A stretch of 64,000 bases of DNA from Neurospora intermedia (taxonomy: Eukaryota; Ascomycota; Sordariomycetes; Sordariales; Sordariaceae): assembly GCA_037102815.1 (NCBI GenBank), contig BTPP01000008.1, forward strand, positions 682,001-746,000. Direction: 5' to 3'. The translations under genes were made by a program, and so were the position numbers. Under the pieces are notes generated by a model. That model made no database searches, had not been told where the DNA came from, and saw nothing but the letters and a program-made list of their open reading frames with translations. Position 1 is the first letter of the stretch. Every line of letters begins with the position of its first letter. Positions 34,479 to 46,637 of this stretch are shown in pieces.

Positions 34479-36161
34479 TTTTCTTGTCGGTCTGAGTTGG
34501 AGTTGCTGGGTCAGCGACAAGTCGGGAATCAGGGGAAAAGTGCGGAATGTCGCAAATTTCAGGAGAGAAGCCAAAAACGCCGTGTGATAAGCTAGAGGCT
34601 TGGGGGGGTTCGATATGCGTACCTTTGATGCTGGTTACGAGGCCGTCAAAGAGTCCAAGTCATCCACCTTGCATCGATATCCAGACCAATTTTTGTGTGC
34701 GCTCCAGTAATTGGCAGGGCTAGGCGAAAAGTTACGGACACAAATTATTCCGCCTCCGTGGCTTGGCTCGCAAGGTTCCTAACGCAAGGGTGTCCGCCAC
34801 AGCTAGCGCGGGGTTATCCCAGTACAGGCTCCATTACGAGTGGGTCTTATCGATAACCGCCAGCAACTGCAGTGGAACTTATCATGGCCTTGACCATTCA
34901 CCTCACCTCTCGTCACCAACATCGTTAAATCGAAGGTCTCGACATAACCTTGCTGGTCAACAAGCAAAGCAAACGCAGTGCGCTGCGATACCGCTCACTG
35001 GCAACATCCCTCATCAGACCCGCCTACTTACACAAACCCTGACGATTACCAGTTACCTGCTCTTCTTGATCTCTCTTGTCCAGATTCACTTCTTGACATG
35101 GTAATTGGGTTAGTATGGAGCGTTTATCAACATGGTCCCGTCGTGGTAAGACCTTATGATGCGGGTACGCGAAGTCGGCATCGAAAATGATGGATTACCA
35201 GGTAAAGATTAGAATCTCTCTTTCTTGCCCCCCTTTCCGTCGTTGCAAGCTGGTGACCTCGCAACTCTTACGACTGCACACCACGTTTCCGCAAATGTTT
35301 CGGGCCTTTTCGATAAAGCAGCTGTTGAGTTTGTCCCTTGCTGGACCAGGCTGATCCACAAGAACCTCATCCTTCATGCTCAATCTTGTTCTACATTCCA
35401 AGCTGTCAGTCCACCTTTACGCCCTTCGCTTTGATTTTCCAGGACCCAAAGGTGTATGGAAGCTGGGGGACGGGATGCCTTCTTTGGCAGATGCTCAAAG
35501 AAGCAGGTGAAGGCGAACATCATCGCATGACAGATCCGCGTATGATGACCGAAGGTCGGATTGTGGCTGGTTAGGTCGGCAATTAAGCTTTCTGATGGAT
35601 CCACTGCACTAACAGGCACAATGGTACGTTTTCGCGGCCGGTGATTCCTCGAAATCATGTGCAACATTTATCAAAAGTCATGGTAGCATCATAGCCATCG
35701 TATCCTCATATGAGTTTTCCCGTTACCCAATTTGATCTTAGGTTTTTGATGACTCATGCCGGGACGCCCGCTAAGACGTTGCCCAGAACGAAGAGACAGG
35801 TGCAGTGATTGGTGAAGCAGCTTGCACACAAGCCTGTTCTGCGACTCTGACAGCCCTTGAAAACACAACGTGGAAAATGTACAAGACGTTTGTTTCGAGC
35901 AGCTGTCGGGCCGAACAACCGACGTGGGGAACGTACGAGATGGGTGTTTCAAGCAACTGTCGGGCTGAGCAGCCTTGCTTCTATATACCTTGAATCTCCG
36001 GACCTCAGACTACATCTTTCCGTCCTTCAGCTGTGGTTGCTGTCCTCATTCGAGTCTCTTCCCCCAACAATTAACTTGATCTCAACTCGCATTGACGCTC
36101 TTCCTCTGCCACTGACAACCAACCGTCATTTGCAAATTGCTGCACAGCCAGCGCAGTCATC
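34479..36161. other. Divergent intergenic region between L14 and the LYC1-like gene
   Basis: No gene recognised. It holds the diverged 54-bp tandem duplication at 35868-35975, about 190 bp upstream of the acetyltransferase start. The rest is ordinary promoter-like DNA. Confidence 0.5.
35868..35975. repeat. Diverged 54-bp tandem duplication (18 codons per unit)
   Basis: Two head-to-tail units of 54 bp. They share CGTGG, GTAC, TGTTTC, CTGTCGGGC and related blocks and differ mostly by transitions. One plus-strand frame reads through both, giving similar 18-residue units that each end in CRAEQP. Confidence 0.75.
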
Positions 36162-37277
36162 ATGGCACAACCGCTAGCCATTACGGCAGCCGATACCGAG
36201 TTTTGCGAGGCCACACCGGAGCAGCGAGAGCTAGCATGGAAGCTCAACGGCGCTGCTTGGGCGCGACCCATGTCCATCGAAACCTACGTTGCGCAGGAAT
36301 TTCACCTTTCGGAACAGGAGCTTACCAAGGACGGGCGTTGCAAGTACTGGGTACTGCACCTGACGGGATATCCTCGGCAGGTCATCGCGAGTTGCGAAAC
36401 TACCAGAAAGAAGGTCTTGATTTCAGAAAACGGCGTTTCGCGAGAGGGCCACGGCTACGGTATTGCCAGTGTGTACACCAACCCAGACTACCGCCGCCAG
36501 GGCATGGCCGCAACCTTGCTTCGCCGTGTGCAGGAAGCAATGGATCGGGACAGCGATCTTAGCGTCTTGTACAGCGACATTGGCCGGCAGTACTATTCGA
36601 ACCTGGGCTGGCATGTTGTCCCCAGAGATGAGCTCACTCTTACCTACATTCCGCCCGCCTCGACTAGTGACAACGAGACACCTACCCTCCAACACAGCCA
36701 ACCCGGCAGTATACGGTACCTGCGTCTCGAGGACCTGCGCGCTCTTTGTGAGGTGGACGAGCTGCATCTCAGCGCTCGCTTCGATCGAATCCCAGCCGAC
36801 GGGGCAAGGCATGTCGCATTCTTGCCCAGCTTTGCTCAGATATCGTGGCAGGTCGCGCGGGCCGAGTTCGTCGCAGGAAAGCTGTTAGACGGAAAGGCCC
36901 CAGAGAATGTGGGGGCCATTACTAGTAACGGGCGAGCTTGGATCTACTGGAGTCACGACTGGAAGCGGAAGAAGCTCAAGATTCTGAAGGTCGTCACTGT
37001 GCTAGAACCAACACAGCAACAGCGCATTTATGACATCAGGGTCCTTGTGGAAGCCGCACTGGTAGAGGCAACCACGTGGGGTCTGGGGACCGTGTTGCTG
37101 TGGAACCCGGATGAGGAGACAGCGATGGGCTGCAAGGCCGTGGGTGATGTGCATCCCCATGATATTGATGTCGTGATCGACGAGAATGTCGATCACAGTA
37201 TCTCGTCTTTACGATGGGCTGGCGGCAAGCACAAGAATACGGTGTGGGAAGACAACTATTACTATTGCTGGTGCTGA
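36162..37277 (+). CDS. lyc1: LYC1-like GNAT-family N-acetyltransferase
   Basis: LYC1 of Yarrowia is a lysine N6-acetyltransferase in lysine breakdown; the fungal family also has members of unknown substrate. This is a single exon of 371 residues. The GNAT acetyl-CoA site is clear at about residues 98-125: IASVYTNPDYRRQGMAATLLRRV, with the RRQGMA pyrophosphate loop. It is followed by SVLYSDIGRQYYSNLGWHVVPRDEL, matching the family's post-GNAT strand. The C-terminal half (AWIYWSHDWKRKKLKILKVV ... NTVWEDNYYYCWC) has the long LYC1-type extension. There is no targeting signal, so it is probably cytosolic. The ATG at 36162 is preceded by TCATC and starts the family-like MAQPLAIT. The substrate is inferred from the family only. 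Confidence 0.8.
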   Translation: MAQPLAITAADTEFCEATPEQRELAWKLNGAAWARPMSIETYVAQEFHLSEQELTKDGRCKYWVLHLTGYPRQVIASCETTRKKVLISENGVSREGHGYGIASVYTNPDYRRQGMAATLLRRVQEAMDRDSDLSVLYSDIGRQYYSNLGWHVVPRDELTLTYIPPASTSDNETPTLQHSQPGSIRYLRLEDLRALCEVDELHLSARFDRIPADGARHVAFLPSFAQISWQVARAEFVAGKLLDGKAPENVGAITSNGRAWIYWSHDWKRKKLKILKVVTVLEPTQQQRIYDIRVLVEAALVEATTWGLGTVLLWNPDEETAMGCKAVGDVHPHDIDVVIDENVDHSISSLRWAGGKHKNTVWEDNYYYCWC

Positions 37278-38116
37278 AGTCGGCTGGCTTGCTTCGCCTT
37301 GGAGTTCCTCCTCCGTTCTTTTTTTCCGCTTTGATCGGGCAGATATAAGTTAGACATGGAAGACCTTGGATATTACGGTCCCGGCATAACTTAGATGGTC
37401 AGACGAGGTTAGAGGTTTAGACCAGCCGGTCCAATAGAGAATATACGTGGTGAAACTGGTAGCAGACATGAGTCCGCTGAGGTGAGCTGAGCTATGAAGC
37501 CTGGTTCAAGTGTGTCGCAGCTTACACCGAAATGAGGCTTCGGCCACGTGATTACTTGTTCTCGTTGACGGGACTGAAAGTCAAGAGAAATAAAGAGCGC
37601 GAATTGGTTTGGTTTTTCCTGAACTGAAAGGCGAAATGAGATGGATGTTGAGACTCTGATCTGGACTTTTGGACAGTTCCGTGTGGCCGTTGAGGTACCC
37701 TCGTGGAACCCGTTGCGCGCTGTGGGACTGAGTTACATGGGGCCTGGGCTGATGGAGCGGCAAGGTTCCGAGCGGTCAAACGGGACCAGGGCAAGACACG
37801 GCTCCATTAGCGTGGGTTCATCCGAGAACCATCAGGGGCATTTCGACTGACGCCGGGCTTTTGCTGACAAGGGTCCAGTTCCATAGGTCCCTTTTGGAAC
37901 GGAAAACCCCCCTCTGCTCCCAACCTAGGTACTGCATCTCTCCAACGAGGAAAAAAAACACGAGCATGTTAGCACAACTTCAATGCATCATTTCATCCGC
38001 AGTCTAACAGCCAACTACTTTAGACAATGCTACCCCAATTCCATCTCTGATCAGAGATTTAATCCCGAAACCTCTCCTTGAATCTCGAACCAGCGAACCC
38101 GCGTCGAGATGCGAAC
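37278..38116. other. Intergenic: 3' flank of LYC1-like gene and promoter of the phosphodiesterase gene
   Basis: Nothing coding or structured recognised beyond ordinary UTR and promoter sequence. Confidence 0.5.
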
Positions 38117-40549
38117 ATGTCCCTCCGATCGCTGAACACGACAACAGCCCCTGCGGCCAGCCGAGACCGCTCGCAATCGCTGCTCTCCCCCTCCGATTAC
38201 GATGCCGATGCGATTTCAATTCGGAGCGAACAGGACACCGATAGCGAAGATGACGAACGCCAGCTCCGTGCGCGTAACAGCCGCGAGCTTCTTGCCCATG
38301 ACCGCCTCGTCTTGATGGAGGAGGAAGAGCTGGAACAGATGGTGACCGAGACCCGGCGGAAGCAAGAGCTGGAACGCACAGTCTCTAACCTGCCAATCCC
38401 CAATCCTTTACGAATGCTTGCGCGCCGCATGAGCGATGTTTCGCCGTCACGATCTAGAAGCTCCTCTAGCGCGCCGGGAGCGTCAACGGACGATCTGGTG
38501 GCCGACAAGCGGAACAAGCGGCGAGCAAGGAGACAGTCCAAGAGAGACAGACTGCTGGCTGAGGCACAGCACGGGGAGGACGGCGAATTGATGTACGAGA
38601 TGGAGGAAGGGGCCATGAAAGACGGAAGTTCTACGGGCGACAGCAGCGACCGCGAAGACAGCGACGATGTCGACCGAAGAGGCCTGCTGCATTTCGCGGA
38701 TGCCAAGGCTAGACGCAAGCGAGACTGGTGCCGATGGATACTCATATACAGCTTGATCATCGTCGCCTTCGCCATCCTGTTTTTGACGGCGTGGAAGTTG
38801 TCACTAACACAGCGGGGGAATGCCACTTCGAGGCGACCGCTAGTGAGCAATGGCACTGCCATGTTTGCACCTACTACCATCATCTTCAGTCTGGATGGCT
38901 TCAGGGCCGATTTTCTCAATCGAGGACTAACACCAAGACTCAGTTCGTTCATCAAGGAGGGCGTGTCGCCATTGTACATGCTGCCATCCTTCCCTAGCGT
39001 CACATTTCCTAACCACTATACGCTGGCAACAGGCCTGTATCCCGAAGCTCATGGTGTTGTTGGTAACACCTTCTGGGATCCCACGCTCCGAGAAGAGTTC
39101 TACTACACTGACCCAGCGCGGAGTATGGATCCAAAGTGGTGGCGCGGAGAGCCCTTCTGGGTTTCGGCTCAGAAACAGGGACTCAAAACGGCCATCCACA
39201 TGTGGCCAGGGAGCGAGGCCCACGTTCTGGACATTGAACCTACCTATATGGATAGGTATAACGGAAAAGAGAAGCTCGGAAACAAAGTTGATCGAATTCT
39301 AGGCTTTTTGGACATGCCAGATGATGAACGGCCACAAGTTATCGCAGCATATGTACCAAATGTTGACGCTGACGGCCACAAATATGGCCCAAACAGTACT
39401 GAGATTCGATCTACTATTGAAAAGGTCGACATGATGATGGACAAGGTCTTTAAGGGACTGGAGGAGCGGCATTTGACCGGCATTGTCAATGTTATTGTGG
39501 TCTCGGACCACGGCATGGCGACCACTGATATAACCCGACTTGTACAACTTGAGGACTTGGTTGACCTCAGTAAGATCGAGCACACAGACGGCTGGCCGCT
39601 GGTGGGACTGAGACCCAAGAACCCCGATGAGCTTGAGGACATTTACCGCGACCTGGTTGAGAAAACGAAAACGAACCCGAACCTCGAGGTTTATCTGCGC
39701 GATGTCAACATGCCGGAGAGATATCATTTCTCGAAGAATGAACGGATTGCTCCTCTTTGGATCGTACCTAAAGCAGGCTGGGCTTTGGTCAATATGAAAG
39801 AGATGAACCTGAAGGAGGCGCAGGCGCAAGGAGCCGTGTACCACCCTCGCGGTCTTCACGGTTATGATCATGAGCATCCCTTGATGAGGGCGATATTTAT
39901 TGCCCGCGGTCCGGCTTTCCCTCATGAGGCGAATAGCCGGCTTGAAGTTTTCCGTAAGTGCATTCTCTTCTGGTTTATTGCGGAATATCACTGTGTAACT
40001 AAGCTCACTGACGGTACTCTAGAAAACATTGAAGTTTATAACATTCTCTGTGACTCTGTCGGCATCTCCCCGGCGCCTAATAACGGGACAATTCGTCTTC
40101 CGTTGAAGCCGGTCGGGCTCCATAATGACGAACCGGGAGCCGGGATCGAGAGCCCGGTAGACCCCGTGACCTCTTACACACTAACCTCATCCGCTGCCCT
40201 TCTTACCACCTCATCTATCACCACTCCTACCACGGTGTCTACCACTGATCCGGCACAGTCGGCTCCTGCTTCTCCTGTTACCTCGGCCATTACATCGGCC
40301 AAGACCTCCTCAACCACATCCAAACCAGATACCCTTAGCACCAACCAGCCCAACCCGCATCCTACCGACCAACCGCCCGAAGGTGACAATGGGACAGACG
40401 GTGACAAGCCGTCTGATGACAATTCCGATTCGAAGAAACCAAATTTCTGGGACTGGTTCAGCGGGGAAGTGAGTAAGTGGTGGGGGAAGGTATCGAATTC
40501 GGGCAAGGATGACGACAAGTCGGACGGCAACAGCTCATCAGCGACCTGA
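38117..40549 (+). CDS. Type II membrane nucleotide pyrophosphatase/phosphodiesterase (NPP/ENPP family)
   Basis: Members hydrolyse extracellular or vacuolar nucleotide phosphodiesters; yeast Npp1/Npp2 are the closest model. Exons 38117-39953 and 40023-40549 give 787 residues. A Ser/Arg/Asp-rich cytosolic tail (about 1-204) is followed by one transmembrane helix (about 205-226, WILIYSLIIVAFAILFLTAW). The phosphodiesterase domain (about 254-615) starts with TIIFSLDGFRADF, the first metal-binding Asp. The nucleophile is Thr296 in SVTFPNHYTLATG; GVVGNTFWDP, the later VSDHGM and HGYDHEHPLM metal sites are present. A Ser/Thr-rich linker leads to a C-terminal FWDWFSGEVSKWWGKV. The 69-nt intron 39954-40022 is a multiple of three without stops, so the reading frame stays open if it is retained; splicing gives RLEVFQNIEVYNILCD, which fits the family. 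Confidence 0.9.
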   Translation: MSLRSLNTTTAPAASRDRSQSLLSPSDYDADAISIRSEQDTDSEDDERQLRARNSRELLAHDRLVLMEEEELEQMVTETRRKQELERTVSNLPIPNPLRMLARRMSDVSPSRSRSSSSAPGASTDDLVADKRNKRRARRQSKRDRLLAEAQHGEDGELMYEMEEGAMKDGSSTGDSSDREDSDDVDRRGLLHFADAKARRKRDWCRWILIYSLIIVAFAILFLTAWKLSLTQRGNATSRRPLVSNGTAMFAPTTIIFSLDGFRADFLNRGLTPRLSSFIKEGVSPLYMLPSFPSVTFPNHYTLATGLYPEAHGVVGNTFWDPTLREEFYYTDPARSMDPKWWRGEPFWVSAQKQGLKTAIHMWPGSEAHVLDIEPTYMDRYNGKEKLGNKVDRILGFLDMPDDERPQVIAAYVPNVDADGHKYGPNSTEIRSTIEKVDMMMDKVFKGLEERHLTGIVNVIVVSDHGMATTDITRLVQLEDLVDLSKIEHTDGWPLVGLRPKNPDELEDIYRDLVEKTKTNPNLEVYLRDVNMPERYHFSKNERIAPLWIVPKAGWALVNMKEMNLKEAQAQGAVYHPRGLHGYDHEHPLMRAIFIARGPAFPHEANSRLEVFRKCILFWFIAEYHCVTKLTDGTLENIEVYNILCDSVGISPAPNNGTIRLPLKPVGLHNDEPGAGIESPVDPVTSYTLTSSAALLTTSSITTPTTVSTTDPAQSAPASPVTSAITSAKTSSTTSKPDTLSTNQPNPHPTDQPPEGDNGTDGDKPSDDNSDSKKPNFWDWFSGEVSKWWGKVSNSGKDDDKSDGNSSSAT

Positions 40550-42901
40550 TTCGGTTGATGGTATTCTCTTGAGGGTTTTTGCGACATGTATTTACGGCGT
40601 TGTTGGGAACACGCGAGATGCTCAAATACCACGCGTCTCTGTTTATAATTCATGGGTTTTCAAACTTCTTCCTCCTCCCTCCCATGGTCGGTTTCGTTTG
40701 GCTTCGCGATCTGTCATAATGAACTTTAAGAGACGATCTTTTACTTTACTGCCTTTCAGGCAGCACATACTAATCTAATTTCTGGACGAAGCTCTCGAGT
40801 GGCGTATGATATATTGTCACCTTCTTTCCAGTTCAAGCATTGAATTGTACGACATGACGGCAAAGCCTTTCTGGGCCAGCGCGCATCTATCATGGAATTT
40901 GGCGTTGAAAGCGACCAGCGACAGATCTAAGAATAAAAATCATGAACGTGTCAACATATATCTGGCAGCTGTGATCACCCAAGCCTTCTACAACTACTTG
41001 TGGATGTGCCCTCATTATCCCGGCCGATAGCGAGCCGATACCGATAACCAAGGTTCATGTTTGCACTTGCATTACCAACTAACAACCACTCAGGCTTTCT
41101 GCACCGAACTACGCAGAGAGTCTGTTTGGCTCCTGAGTCCCTTCCCTAGCATGATATTTGCGGATGTCCAAGGTTTGATGCAAGGTCACGTAATTTGAGA
41201 ACTTGTAAGATGAGATACCAAGGTAAGGTATCCATGCGTGCAGGAAAGCGCTCGCTGACAATGTTTACCTTGGCCCACAAACAGCAGTAATTTGTCAATC
41301 CATTGTTTCCTCGTTCTGTACCTGGACACGGGAGGGAAGCAGATGCTCCGAACCCTGACGAGCATGTTTGATAATCAATACAACGAGCTGGAGCTGACTG
41401 GAGCAAAGAGTCCGATGAAGCTAGGAACTGTGGGTGCTGCCTCTGGAACAGTGTGGGGAAAGCTGAAGGGATGCATTGTGGAGGCATAAACAGCGTTTTG
41501 AAATCGGATGAACAGGGAAACACCAAAACGCGTTGATCGATTTCACTACGTAAAAGTGGCGCGTAAAAGAAGTCAACAATCAAAACGACGCAACGCGCGA
41601 GGTTTTGTTTGGTGGTCTGAACCGAATCGATTGCGGCAACGAAGAAGTCGGCACTTGTGTTGGCGTTTGTGATTGCTTTTTCTCAAGGGAAACAATCTGC
41701 CAACGACGTTTCCGCTGCTCTGGTGGCTTCAAACTGGTAACCGCCAACCAATTCAAAGCAAACGCTTTTCCTCCGAATAACACAGCCTCCTTCCACCTGA
41801 GTCTGAATTTGACTCCTCACAATCGGCGCAACTTTCCGAGTCAGCGTCGTACACGAGGATTACACCAGTTTCTTGCCCTCTGTTTCCCACCTCACCTTTC
41901 CTTTCCGCACACGCGGCTCGCTTTGGCTTTCATATGTCAGCTTGAAGCTGCAGTTTCGCTTGAAGCTGGACTCGTCCAATACCTGCATCACCCACACAAA
42001 TACAAAGGTGTGCTCAAGACCGCGATCTTGTTAAGCGGACCTTCCTCTTTGTTACGTGGTTCAAGTCAGTTGGAGGCCACACCCAGCTCCAGAGAAACCT
42101 GGTGGTGCGCATGCAGCCTTCTTTGGGTCGACGGCATCTGGAGGGCCACGCGGTCTAGACATCCTGATTACAACAGGCAGCCACGGTCACTCAAACAATC
42201 CACTTGAGGCTCTTCAGCCTGCTCCCGTCTTCGATACCTCTACCCCTTGGGGCTTGCGTTACCACCCCACGTATCGTTTCTTCAGCCAAGATCGCCGACC
42301 GTCATCCGATTTGCAGGTGCCCACCAGGCCGCGAGCTACCTCGACCTGTAGGCTGGCAACCGCCGGGGCAAATAGGAGCCTCCAACGTTTCACACCGAAG
42401 AGCAAAATTATTCCAGGTCCGAGGCTTTCAGGGAAATACACGGTCTCTTGAGACCTTCGAAGCGGGCTGTGCGGTCTTGGAGAAACTGTGCAGGTTCTTG
42501 ATCTTGTTATCAGGCCTTGGAGAGGACACTCCAGTGCAGGCCAAGTTGAAGAACATACGTAGTAGGTTCCCTTCCGATGCCTACAGACTCCAAGCTGTCC
42601 TCTCTCCAATACCTTCCCTTCACCTACGCAATATGACTGCGTTTTTCTCTGACACCTTCCGGAAATTTCCAAATACTTTGGCTGCTACTTCCCACCTCTA
42701 CTCTTGATTAAGCATCCAACGCGACCAAATCTCACTTGCCTTGCATCCATCGAAACTTGAACATCGTGGCGGACTCCTGCCTGTTTTACCTGCAGCCGAG
42801 GATCCCCGGTCGCGCCTTCCCTCGTACTCACCGAGCCTGAGCCTCTTTCGCTGCTGCGTTGTCATGTGGCCAGTTGAGTCGCCCTACTTATCACTTAAAT
42901 C
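40550..42901. other. Intergenic and probable leader of the SNF2-RING gene
   Basis: No family signature in any frame. Open stretches at about 41605-42710 (plus) are rich in Pro, Leu and Ser and look like leader sequence or a uORF-containing 5' UTR. Confidence 0.45.
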
Positions 42902-45900
42902 ATGACAACCCCCAGCCGAGCAACAGCGTTTTCGACGCGCGCCTCTTTGCAACAGACACGAACTGGATCACCCTCCCCGAACCCCCAGCCTCAACCCACT
43001 GCTGAAGCTAAAGACCTTGCCGACTTGGAAATAAACTTGACTATCCAGCTGGAACTGCGGGCTCAACTCCAAGAGGGGCCAGAGACTGACGAGAGCAAGG
43101 CTATTCTCATCGAGACCAATGACAAGATCTGCGACATTGTTAGGGACATGGACAGGATTAAAGCTTCTCGTGGTTCCCCGATGTACGCGGGCCTTTGGGG
43201 CACGGCGGATGGGGGGCGATCTCCAGCTGGCACTGCTACAGCACAACAACGAGCACGTCAACAGGGCAACCAAGTTCGTCAACAAAAGACACAGAGGGGG
43301 CTAAACCCCCAACAACACCCTCCTCAACGCCCTCCTCAACGGCAACAGCAGCAACAGCATCAGCAACAGGGGCAACAACGGCCTCTACAAGGTTTATACC
43401 AGCAAGAACAAGAAAACCTTCAACAACTCCCCCAGAAACACGAGTCCCGAGTCGACGCTTCCGAAGACGCCCAAAATTCTTTCAGCGGTTTTGTGCCTCG
43501 GGGGCGGAAGCGCTCAATCGGTACCAGCTTAGGCAATGATGCTCTCAACGATACCAGTCGTAGTTCAAAGCGTACGGCTTCTGGAAGCGGTACTTCTGAT
43601 CATTCGGCATTCTCGGATCCCTTCAATGCCAGCACCTTCGCAGGTAACGGCAGTGACCCCTTCGACGACAACTTCGGCTTTGGCAACGGCTTCGGCTTTG
43701 GCCCATTGATCGACCTCACCGAGTACGTAGAACCTCTATTGTTATCTTTGTCCTAGGATTTCGATTTATACGTGGCAGTACTAACTGTCGCTATCTATCA
43801 GTGATGGGGATGTGGACGGCCTGCTTTGGCAACAGTCCGCGCAAGCTACTTCAACATCTTCAGCGACCTTGACTCCAACCTCGCCGTCTGCTCCTTATCA
43901 GAGTAATCAGGTATCGTACCATGGCCCTCAAGCTGGCATACCGCACAACACAAGCTTGCCGGCCCCTCAACTTCCTGCTCCTGTTCCTCAGATCTACAAC
44001 ACGCCGCACTTATTGCCTGACATAAATGATATCTGGAATGTTCCTTTTCACAACCCTGCTGTCTCTGGCAGATCGGGCACGTCACGCTCGTCTCGACCAG
44101 CTCGGCCTCAGCTCCCAAGCTCTTCCAATAGCATATTCTCTTCGGATAACAGATCTCTGGCCTTTCCTAGTTTACCCGGTGGCCTGGCGACCGTCGATAG
44201 CTCGCGGCCGGGCACATTAATCAACGGGGACTACTATGCGCCGAATAACTCGGGCTCTAGCAGAGCACACATACCATCGCTGACCGACGTAATCAGTCGG
44301 ACTGCTACCTACGATGTTACCTCCATGACTGATGTATGGGGGAATCCATTAGACGAGAGGCTGACGACGCTCGGTCTGGATGATCCCTTGAAGAGAGAGG
44401 ACGAGATCAGTAAGCTGCTATCCAACATCCGGCCAGATGAGCATATTCCACCGGAGGAACGCGGAGACACACCACCAGATTTGAAGTACCCCCTCTATCC
44501 ACATCAGCAGTTGGCACTTAAGTGGATGACTGATATGGAAGAGGGCCACAACCGGGGTGGAATTCTTGCCGATGATATGGGCCTGGGGAAAACGATTTCG
44601 ACGTTGGCACTCATGGCTAGCCGCAGAGCTCCGGAGGGTGAAGTGGTAACCAACCTAATTGTTGGGCCCGTGGCTTTGATCAAGCAATGGGAACTTGAGA
44701 TCCAAAACAAGATGAAAGAGGACCGCCGCATGAAGGTCTATCTCTATCACGGCGGATCTAAAAAGAAGCCTTGGACGGAACTCCAGAAGTACGACGTTGT
44801 GCTAACCACGTATGGTACCCTGACTGCTCAATTCAAGAAACACCTTCATTATCTCGAGAAAAATGCCGAGAGCCTGAATGGGTTGGATGAGCAAGCTGAG
44901 AAGCGATATCGGCTTGGGTGCCCGATGCTTCATCCTAGCACCAAGTTTTTCCGCGTCATTTTAGACGAAGCCCAATGTGTCAAGAACGCCAATACAATGC
45001 AGTCTCGAGCTGTCCGCCAGGTTCGAGCGACTTACCGATGGTGTCTGACTGGAACGCCCATGATGAACAGTGTTTCGGAGCTTTCCTCTCTGCTGCGTTT
45101 CCTGCAAATCAAACCTTTCTGTGACGAGAAGAGATTCAAAGAAGCCTTCGCATCTTTGGACCACAAGTACAACGGACGCGACGTTGAAAAGAGCACGGCC
45201 ATGAAACAATTACAGGCTTTGTTGAAAGCCATAATGCTGAGGCGCATGAAGACTACGGTAATAGACGGCAATCCCATTCTGAACCTGCCTCCGAAGTCCC
45301 TGTACACTGAGCACGTTGAGTTCTCCGAAGGCGAGCATGAATTCTACAAGAATCTGCAAGAGAAGTCCCAGGTCATTTACGGCAGATATGTGAGAAATAA
45401 CACAGTGGGCAAGAATTACTCAAACATTCTCGTCCTTCTCTTGCGACTCAGACAAGCCTGCTGTCACCCGCATCTCACCGACTTTGAGGCTAACCCCAAG
45501 AATCATCTGGCCGAAGCTACAATGATTGAGCTGGCGAAGACCCTGGAGCCTGTCGTCATTGACAGGATCAAGCAAATCAAGGCATTCGAATGCCCTATAT
45601 GCTACGATGCGGTCACAGACCCTACCATCCTACTTCCCTGCGGTCATGATATTTGCGCGGACTGCTTTTCCTCTTTGACTGACCAATCCGCTATGAACGG
45701 AATCCGAAACGGACAGGACGGAGCGAATGCCGCCAAATGTCCGGTTTGCCGTGGCCCCGCTGACCATACAAGGGTGACCAATTACACGTCTTTCCAGGCT
45801 GCTCATATGCCTGAAGCCCTGGAGAAGTTGGACAACGATGATGCAGATTCTCTTGCCGGTGATGACGACAATGGCTCCGGTGATGGATCAGACACGTCGG

Positions 45901-46637
45901 ATGGGTCGCTGGGCAGTCTCAGCGGGGAGAAGAAGCGTAAAGCAAAGAGCGAAGGGAAACGACCTACGAAGGTTAAGCCGGAAGAGAAGGAGGACTGGAA
46001 GCCGACCGTTTTTGACCAACTGCGCAAAGAAGCGAACGCCAGCAGAAACCAGGACGCACGAGATCGCCTACTCCAGTACACTTGGGACCATTGGCAAGAC
46101 TCGGCCAAAGTAAGTCGAGTGACCGAACTGGTTGATCAGTTTCAGCAGTTCAACGAGAAGACCATCATCTTTTCGCAGTGGACGTCTCATCTCGATCTCA
46201 TTGAGTGCTCTCTCAAGTTCAAGCTCAACATCAAGTACCGTCGCTATACAGGTAATATGTCCAGATCCCAACGCGATAATGCCATCCAGGCGTTTGTCGA
46301 AGATCCTGACGTCAAGGTATTACTGGTCTCTCTCAAAGCCGGAAATGCGGGCCTCAATTTGACCGTTGCTTCGCGCGTCATTGTTTGTGATCCCTTTTGG
46401 AATCCGTTCATCGAGGACCAGGCCGTCGACAGAGCCTATCGAATCGGCCAACAGCGGGAGGTTCACGTTTACAAGATTTTGGTTCAAGAAACTATTGAGG
46501 ATCGCATCATCGAGTTGCAGAACCTGAAGCGAAACATTGTCGAGACGGCGCTTGATGAGACCGAGGGTAAGCAGCTCGCAAGGCTTTCCATCGAAGACCT
46601 CAACTACCTTTTCACTGGTCGCCGTGGAGGAGCATGA
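42902..46637 (+). CDS. uls1: SNF2-family translocase with inserted RING finger and SUMO-interacting motif (Uls1/Ris1 type)
   Basis: Yeast Uls1/Ris1 is a DNA-dependent ATPase with a RING that acts on SUMO-modified proteins in genome maintenance. Exons 42902-43722 and 43802-46637 give 1218 residues. The N-terminus is disordered, with a Gln-rich tract (about 145-180) and a bipartite basic patch. The SUMO-interacting motif PLIDLTDDGDVD (about 268-279) is created across the intron: the GA|T codon gives Asp274. The SNF2 core has Walker A DDMGLGKT (531-538), the DEAQ box (662-665), ARRQ-like RQVRATYRWCLTGTP, then a C3HC4 RING (CPICYDAV ... CGHDIC ... CPVC, about 871-923) between the two helicase lobes, an acidic KKRKAKSEGKR linker, and the second lobe with KVLLVSLKAGNAGLNLT and QAVDRAYRIGQ. 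The RING insert separates it from Rad54/Mot1. Rad5 has a HIRAN domain, not seen here. Confidence 0.88.
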
